From Viola odorata (lineage: Eukaryota > Streptophyta > Magnoliopsida > Malpighiales > Violaceae): a stretch of DNA of 64,000 nt. The number at the start of each line of letters is the position of its first letter. Within the stretch, counting starts at the first letter, position 1. The position numbers were made by a program, and so were the translations under genes. The notes beneath the pieces are model-generated. The model was given only the letters and a program-made list of their open reading frames with translations, made no database searches and was not told where the DNA came from. The stretch lies in the NCBI GenBank assembly GCA_963691705.1, contig OY829538.1, positions 30,276,836 through 30,340,835 of the forward strand, read 5' to 3'. Below are positions 58,056-64,000 of the stretch, piece after piece.

Positions 58056-58896
58056 ATGAACTCAGCAGGCTCGGTATCTGCCAAATTTGAACAATATACC
58101 ATTGTTGACTTCCAATAACTTCAAGTTATGGAAGAGAAAGGTAGAGACAGCACTGTGTTGTATGAATAAGGATCTGACACTCTATAAGGATTGTCCTGAG
58201 GAACCAGACCTCGAAAGTTCTGATAAGGAACTCCAAGCTTTCGATGACTAGCAGCAATCGAACAGAGCTTGTCGTTTGGTCATACTCAGTGTTGTCCCTA
58301 TGTCCATGCAGAGCACACTGGATAAGGAAGCTAGTGCCAGCAAGATCCTAGAGATCTTGGCTCGTCGCTATACCCATACAGAGAAGGCCGAAATTAGCGA
58401 TACTATTCGCCAATTTTTGACCATAAAGTACAGAGGGGAGAGCGACATACAGGAGTATGTCCAGGAGGTCATCAACCTAGTTGAGAAGCTGAAGGCACTT
58501 AAAGTTGAGTTACCAGATGACTATCTGGTACATCATGTGCTGGCTTCACTTCCACCTCAATACAGCCATTTCGAGGTGAGTTACAATTGTCAGGAAAAGG
58601 AGTGGACAATTGATCAGCTGACTGTTCATCTGGTCTAGGAACAGGAAAGGTTGAGACACTCTCAACTGGATAGTGCTCATCTAGCTACAACCTCTTCATT
58701 CGGTTTGAAGAAGAGGAAAGGCAAAGAGACTACAGGGTCTGGTTCTCAAAAGAAACATAAAGGCTCAGATACTGAGCAAAAGGGACCAAAATGCTTCTTC
58801 TGCAAGAAAGTAGGCCACTTAAAGAAGGACTGCTCCAAGTATAAGACTTGGTATGATAAGAGAGGTATAAGAATCCCTTCTAGTTTCTGTGGCTAA
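58056..58896 (+). pseudogene. Copia gag
   Basis: Starts MNSAGSVSAKFEQ (58056), frameshifts soon after, then reads NNFKLWKRKVETALCC and, past a stop, the long block from MVILSVVPMSMQSTL through YTHTEKAEISDTIRQFL. In the same frame there is a TAG at 58636-58638, then a basic linker and the CCHC knuckle CFFCKKVGHLKKDC. This is the typical copia capsid and nucleocapsid order. Confidence 0.85.
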
Positions 58897-58953
58897 GAAC
58901 ACTTGGTGGTTAGATACAGGAACCACTAAACACATAAGTGTTTCTTTGTAGTG
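58870..58953 (+). pseudogene. Copia protease stub
   Basis: In the +1 frame: ESLLVSVAKNTWWLDTGTTKHIS, carrying the aspartic protease active-site DTG, then a stop. The rest of the protease is missing; the next text is already the pre-integrase region. Confidence 0.75.
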
Positions 58954-59840
58954 TTGCAGAGCATAACTTGGATTTATTGCATTCGGTTGACAACAATAAT
59001 GAATGTTATGTTAGCGAGTGTAGAGGGATTAAGCGTAAATTGCCAACTGAGGATTCATTCAGGTTATGGCACAGATGGTTAGGTCATATCTCCGCGAGGA
59101 GAATAGACCGACTTGTGTCAGAAGGAATTCTTGGTGAACTCGATCGTACAGACCAGCAAGTTTGCATCGAGTGCATAAAGGGCAAAACAACTAACAAAAG
59201 ACGGTTTGAGGCCGAGAGAAGTTCAGAAACTCTAAAACTGGTACATACAGACATTTGTGGTCCATTCCCTACGGCATCCTGGAATGCTCAACGATACTTT
59301 ATCAGTTTTATAGATGATTTCTCTCGATACGGATATCTATACTTCTTAAAGGAAAAGTCTGAGGCATTAGACGCTTTCAAGTCTTTCAAGACCGAAGTTG
59401 AGAATCAACTCGGCAAGACTATTAAGGTTGTCAGATCGGATCGTGGTGGTGAGTACTACGGTCGATATGATGGATCAGGTGAACAGCGTCCTGGGCCATT
59501 TACCCAATTTCTCGATGAGTGTGGGATAGTTCCACAGTACACCATACCGGGGTCTCCGACCATGAATGATGTATCTGAAAGGAGGAACCGTACCCTTAAG
59601 GATATGGTAAGGAGTATGATTGCCAATACTACCTTACCTACATCACTCTAGGGAGATGCCTTAAAGACTACAGTCTACATTCTCAACAAGATACCAACAA
59701 AAGCGACTAACAAAACCCCATATGAGTTATGGACTGGCCGAAAGTCTGTCCTAAAACATTTAAAGGTTTGGGGATGTCCAGCAGAGGCAAGGCATTATAG
59801 GCCTGATGAAAGGAAACTGGACGGACTTAAGGACAGTTAG
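58938..59840 (+). pseudogene. Copia GAG-pre-integrase and integrase
   Basis: Pre-integrase zinc finger LWHRWLGHISARRI...CIECIKGK, then the integrase core with catalytic residues in HTDICGP (Asp), VVRSDRGGEYYG (Asp) and DVSERRNRTLKDMVRSM (Glu). The main ORF runs 58938-59651 (237 codons). A stop after TLPTSL precedes YILNKIPTKATNKTPYELWTGRKS, the continuation. A frame change follows near 59840. Confidence 0.9.
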
Positions 59841-59851
59841 TTGCTATTTTA

Positions 59852-61898
59852 TTGGTTATCCGAAGAGATCGAGGGGGTACAAGTTTTACAACCCTACTAC
59901 CCGAACCTTTTTTGAGACGGGAAATGCTGGGTTCTTTGAGGATGTTGATTTTGGGGGGGGAAGATAGAAGGTCAGATGTCGTTTTTGAGGAGGATTCAGA
60001 TATACCTCATCCTCATGAAGTTTCCGAGGGACAGGATGAACTTATTGTTCCGATTCCTGCTCTTATTCCTCAGAGAGCAAGAAACGACGTCATTAATCTT
60101 CCTGCAGGACCAGGACCAGATCCACAGGTTATACTTGAGGATCATCAAGATGTCCATGAGGGTCCACAACCGGATCAAATTCAACAACCTCAAATCATTG
60201 AGAACCAAGTAGAGGCAGATGTGCCGTTAAGGAGATCCACTAGAGTGAGGAGAAATGCGATTCTGAATGATTACATCGTATTTCTGCAAGAACATGAGGA
60301 TACTGTTGTCCTTTTGGAGGATGACCCGCTCACCTTTAAAGAGGCTAATAGTCGTTCTGATGCTCGAGAGTGGATAAGGGCCATAGGGGATGAACTCAAA
60401 TCCATGAAGGACAACGACGTTTGGGAACTTGTACCATTGCCTGAGAAGAAGAAACCGATAGGTTGCATATGGGTTTTCAAAACCAAAAGGTATTCTCAGG
60501 GCAATATTGAGAGGTACAAGACACGTCTTGTCGCGAAAGGGTTCACTCAAAAGGAAGGAATAGACTATAAAGAGACCTTTTCTCCAGTTTCATCGAAGGA
60601 CTCTTTTAGGACTATTATGGCCCTAACGACACATTTTGATCTTGAGCTACACCAAATGGATGTAAAGACTGCTTTCCTCAATGGGGATCTTGAGGAAGAA
60701 ATCTACATGAGGCGACCAGAAGGACTATCCTCCAACGAGGGTAGTGAATTGGTTTGTAGATTAAAGAAGTCTATCTATGGGCTCAAGCAAGTTTCCCGTC
60801 AATGGTACTTGAAGTTCCATAGCGTTATTACTTCATACGGTTTCAAAGTAAACGCTGTTGAGGACTGTCTGTATCATAAGTTCAGTGGGAGTAGATTTGT
60901 TTTTCTACTATTATATGTAGATGACATTTTGCTTGCTACTAACGATGTAAAACTTCTTCAGGATAAGAAGGTTTTTCTCTCAAATAACTTTGAGATGAAA
61001 GATCTTGGGGAAGCATCTTTTGTGTTGGGGATTCAGATACACCGTGATCGTTCACGGGGTACCCTTAGACTATCACAAAAGGGTTACATTGATAAAGTAC
61101 TAAAGAGGTTTAGCATGCAAAATTGTAAGCCACATGATACCCCTATCTCCAAAGGTGAGAAGTTTAGCCTTGATCAGTGTCCTAAGACGGACTTGGACCG
61201 CAAGTTCATGGAGGGTGTACCATATGCTTCGGCTGTGGGAAGCATCATATATGCACAAGTTTGCACCCGTCCAGATCTTGCATTTATTGTCGGTATGTTG
61301 GGCAGATACCAGAGCAATCCCGGAAGAGATCATTGGGTTGCAGCCAAAAGGGTCTTTCGATACCTGCAGAAAACGAAAGACTATATGCTCACATACAGGA
61401 GATCAGATCAGCTAGAGATCATTAGGTATACTGATTCTGATTTCGCTGGATACCAGGATAGCCGGAGATCGACTTTAGGTTATGTCTTTCTTCTGGATGA
61501 AGGAGCTATTTCATGGAAGAGTGCGAAACAGTCACTTGTTGCATCTTCCACTATGGAGGCTGAGTTCGTAGCTTGCTACGGGGCATCCAGTCATGCTATA
61601 TGGCTGCGGAACATGGTTAAGGAACTGCGAGTTGTCACTGGTATTGAGAGACCATTGAGGATCTTTTGTGACAACCGGGTTGCAGTGCTGCACTCTAACA
61701 GTAATCGGAGTACGTCAAGGTCGAAGCACATTGATATAAAGTTCCTTGCCGTTAAAGAAAGGGTTCAGAGCAATCAAGTTAGTATAGAGTTTTTTGGGTA
61801 CAAACGATATGGTTGCGGATCCCCTCACTAAGGCATTGACACTTGTAGCATTTCATGGCCATGTATCGAGTATGGGTGTCATTAAGTTAGATGCCTGA
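59852..61898 (+). pseudogene. Copia reverse transcriptase and RNase H
   Basis: A 659-codon open frame (59852-61831). A variable linker (residues ~1-145) is followed by the RT domain with WVFKTKRYSQGNIERYKTRL, HQMDVKTAFLNGDLEEEIYM and the catalytic YVDD at residues 355-358. RNase H motifs YTDSDFAGYQDSRRSTLGYV and STMEAEFVAC follow. Near the end a frameshift in a T/G run (about 61793) diverts the tail; the other frame continues NDMVADPLTKAL to a TGA at about 61898. This is the best-preserved coding part of the window's retroelements, though integrase, protease and gag are broken. Confidence 0.92.
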
Positions 61899-62306
61899 GA
61901 TTAGTGGGAGTTCTGTTTGTACATTTTGTGACTCATATATGTGATGACTGTGTATTATGTTATTTCACTGTTTATGGATATTGATTTTATTCAATATATG
62001 CTCTGGATGTTTGATCTCATAAATTAAAGAGTATTAGTGGGAAATTTAACAAGTATAGATCGCTTGTAATTTCCATGCTGCACATGCACACTGGATCCAT
62101 GTCATTAGTTAGTTAGTACTCGTAATCATTATGAGTTTAATTGCTTGAACTGCGATGACTGCTCTTTTGGTTCTTGTATTAATGAAGCTAATGGACCGGA
62201 TTGAATTAGACGGATATATGCTAGCATTCGGGGGTTAATATATGATTGTATGACAAAAGGTGGTACTATAAGGAACGCATATTGTGTAGTTGTCCAAGTG
62301 GGAGAT
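61899..62306 (+). other. Copia 3' internal DNA and polypurine tract
   Basis: Non-coding after pol. CCAAGTGGGAGAT (62294-62306) immediately before the LTR is the standard plant copia polypurine tract. Confidence 0.75.
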
Positions 62307-62829
62307 TGTTGGGATTTGGACAACGGGACTAATGCGTTAGTACCATTCGTACACGTTTGGGACATATGGACGCATATGTTATGTGTGTACCGTCATATAA
62401 TATATTGTTAACATAAAGTTAATTGGACCAAATTGATGATCTATTAAAGATAAATGGTCCAATCGTCTAATTAAAACAGTGTGGGGAGTAAATCTGGTGA
62501 TTGTGCAGATTCCGGATTGATTCCGAATTGTTGATGGACCGATTCGGAATTAATAATAATATTAAGGACGGATTTGATCCTTGGTGGAATTGATAAAAGG
62601 AATAAGTTACCTTTAAGGTTTCATAAGGAGAGATATACAGAAAATACACACATACAGATATCTCTTGGTTCTCCATCCAACCCTACCTAACAATCATCCA
62701 CCAGAAGATCAAGATTCTGGGATTTCTTCAACTTCATGGCATCATCAAGTACGCTTCCGCATTCAGTTATTCCGTTTAATTCATGCAAATCTAAATTGAT
62801 TTCGATCTTGGATTGTTACGGTTCTAACA
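62307..62829 (+). mobile_element. 3' LTR of the copia element
   Basis: TGTTGGGATTTGG...GTTCTAACA, 523 bp. The right flank begins tgtgg (62830-62834), but the left flank is unavailable because the 5' LTR is truncated. Confidence 0.9.
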
Positions 62830-63391
62830 TGTGGTGGCTGAAAATGCTTGTGGGACCAAAAGTAGAATGTCAGATATTTGGTAAATAATTTGTGGTTGCT
62901 TTCTCCAACCATAATTTCATCCATAAGATGTGTTTAGAAAAATTAGGTGAAAGATTGTGTTTCCAAAACACAATTTCAAACACACCTTCTATCAATTAAA
63001 ATAACAAGTATAACTATAATTATATATTTTATTTTGACATTTTTTCTCCATAAATTAACATTAATTATAACATTTCCTAATTTTTTTAACACGTTGAAAT
63101 TATTACCAAAACTATTAATATAAATATTTCGTTTATATATTTATTCTTAAATTATTTGACAAATCCATTACCATAATATTTTAAAATCATATTTACATAC
63201 TTGGACAACCGTAGTATGTGTAGCATAAGTAAAACGGTAAAGAATTTAATTAGATGGTAATTAATTTACAATTCATTCTGCTGTTTTATCTTTGTTAATA
63301 TGTTACAACATATATTCACATCCTAAATAAACAATCTCTACCAAACGAAAAAGAAAAAAGAGTTGGTGCACAATTAGTAAGACGCATAAGA
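62830..63391 (+). other. AT-rich flank and probable promoter of the last gene
   Basis: Host DNA after the copia element, very AT-rich at 62990-63200. It should contain the promoter of the ORF at 63392. No single TATA box stands out. Confidence 0.4.
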
Positions 63392-63691
63392 ATGGCATCT
63401 AGTAGTTGCAAGAATTCCAGCTGGGTAATGTTGGTGGCCATCATTTGTCTGGTGGTGGTCACAAGTGATGCTATTAGAGGCATCGAGTATCCTTGCAACT
63501 GGCCTGGCGGCCCTGGCTGTCCTAAAACCCGCCCGCTGGGGTGGCAGAGCCCCAGTTGCTCCGCTTCAAACCGATGCCGCGGCAGCAACAGTTTGGAGGC
63601 TCATTCACTGGACCAACAGTTGATCGCCAGTACAGATGAGTCACCCTCTCCATCCCCATCCAGAGCTCATGACATCAGTTTGTACTTCTAA
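63392..63691 (+). CDS. Small predicted secreted Cys-containing protein (99 aa), unknown
   Basis: MASSSCKNSSWVMLVAIICL is followed by VVVTSDA: a short polar N terminus, a strong hydrophobic core and a small-residue cleavage site near Ala27, so a signal peptide is likely. The mature part of about 72 residues has four Cys (PCNWPGGPGCP, SPSCSASNRC), Gly/Pro-rich text, and a Ser/Pro tail (SPSPSPS). The ATG is the first in frame after an A-rich stretch. A poly(A) signal follows at 63758. It does not match a peptide family I can name with confidence. The antisense ORF over the same place has no such features. Single exon as seen. Confidence 0.6.
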   Translation: MASSSCKNSSWVMLVAIICLVVVTSDAIRGIEYPCNWPGGPGCPKTRPLGWQSPSCSASNRCRGSNSLEAHSLDQQLIASTDESPSPSPSRAHDISLYF

Positions 63692-63757
63692 TTAATTTCT
63701 ACCCAAATTATGTAAACTTGTTTAACATTTAATTGTAAGTTGAACCTTGCACACTTC

Positions 63758-63763
63758 AATAAA
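63758..63763 (+). terminator. Poly(A) signal
   Basis: AATAAA lies 67 bp after the stop of the small secreted-protein gene, a normal plant 3' UTR distance. Confidence 0.6.
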
Positions 63764-64000
63764 AGAAACAGATCAAGTACTTTGAGTTTTATGTCAGTTT
63801 AATCGTATTGATGACGTTATCAAGGTCTCGAACTTCATTAAAATTAACGGTGATTTCTACCACAATTTCAAGTCACCACAATTGTTGTGGGGACTTCATC
63901 TTAAATTGACCGTTATAAATTATAGTCATCCAAATAAATAAATAAATAAAATTTTAATTTTATTTGAATTATTTTCATTTAAAAAAAATAAAAATTCCAC
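63764..64000. other. 3' flank, AT-rich
   Basis: No gene recognised. A short TTGTTGTGGGGAC (63889-63901) with a nearby complementary CCACAA echoes the repeat core at 55203-55470. Confidence 0.35.

Larger units (their letters stand above)
56691..62829 (+). mobile_element. Degenerate Ty1/copia retrotransposon
   Basis: Bounded by a truncated 5' LTR (56691-57008) and a full 3' LTR (62307-62829). Inside are a primer site, a duplicated leader, gag, a protease stub, integrase, and RT-RNase H in copia order (integrase before RT). Several stops, frameshifts and a protease deletion make it non-autonomous. The LTR parts that can be compared differ at only a handful of positions, so it is fairly recent. 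Confidence 0.9.

Overview
The window is nuclear DNA from a flowering plant, most likely a eudicot. The evidence is spliced genes with plant-type introns, a nuclear chloroplast-targeted NDH-subunit-like gene, Stowaway MITEs, and a dense layer of nested Ty3/gypsy (Ogre/Tat/Retand-like) and Ty1/copia elements. The gypsy elements carry tandem repeats and antisense ORFs, as described for the Tat/Retand lineage (Retand was described from Silene). A Caryophyllales host is therefore plausible, but the sequence alone does not settle it.

Layout. 1-8086: 3' part of an Ogre-like element (non-coding internal DNA, a tandem array, polypurine tract, 3.3-kb LTR) inserted into a decayed PIF/Harbinger transposase (8087-8570). 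9878-18303: the host-gene island, with a spliced gene for an unrecognised small protein (9878-13523, +), two Stowaway MITEs, and a five-exon DUF2996/NdhV-like gene (17019-18303, -). 19497-23717 (-): a MutY-type adenine DNA glycosylase gene with its N-terminal exons missing and two frameshifts. 24255-25690: a LINE fragment. 25691-28750 (-): a gypsy LTR, polypurine tract and gag remnant. 28756-52936: a Tat/Retand-like mosaic with a plus-strand integrase relic, tandem repeats, a series of antisense ORF cassettes related to the 'putative gypsy type transposon' family, and an LTR.

Inside the first antisense cassette sits a very young complete element (33298-44874). It has a 5-bp target-site duplication and near-identical 2.69-kb LTRs, yet its pol is badly decayed and internally deleted, so it was probably mobilised in trans. 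53066-55040 is a third Ogre-like 3' end (minus strand) with its own repeats. 55489-56690 is a promoter-like segment with perfect heat-shock elements. 56691-62829 is a degenerate copia element. 63392-63691 encodes a small predicted secreted cysteine-containing protein.

Most notable: (i) a hairpin next to the polypurine tract with paired changes across three Ogre-like 3' ends; (ii) tandem duplication of antisense ORF cassettes with TATA-like boxes and a shared GATAACGC motif also present in the nearby LTR; (iii) a 33-bp satellite that appears to have grown from the end of pol; (iv) a PBS-like relic inside the LTR ends; (v) the heat-shock elements. Exon boundaries were set by eye from GT/AG and reading phase; no alignments or searches were run.
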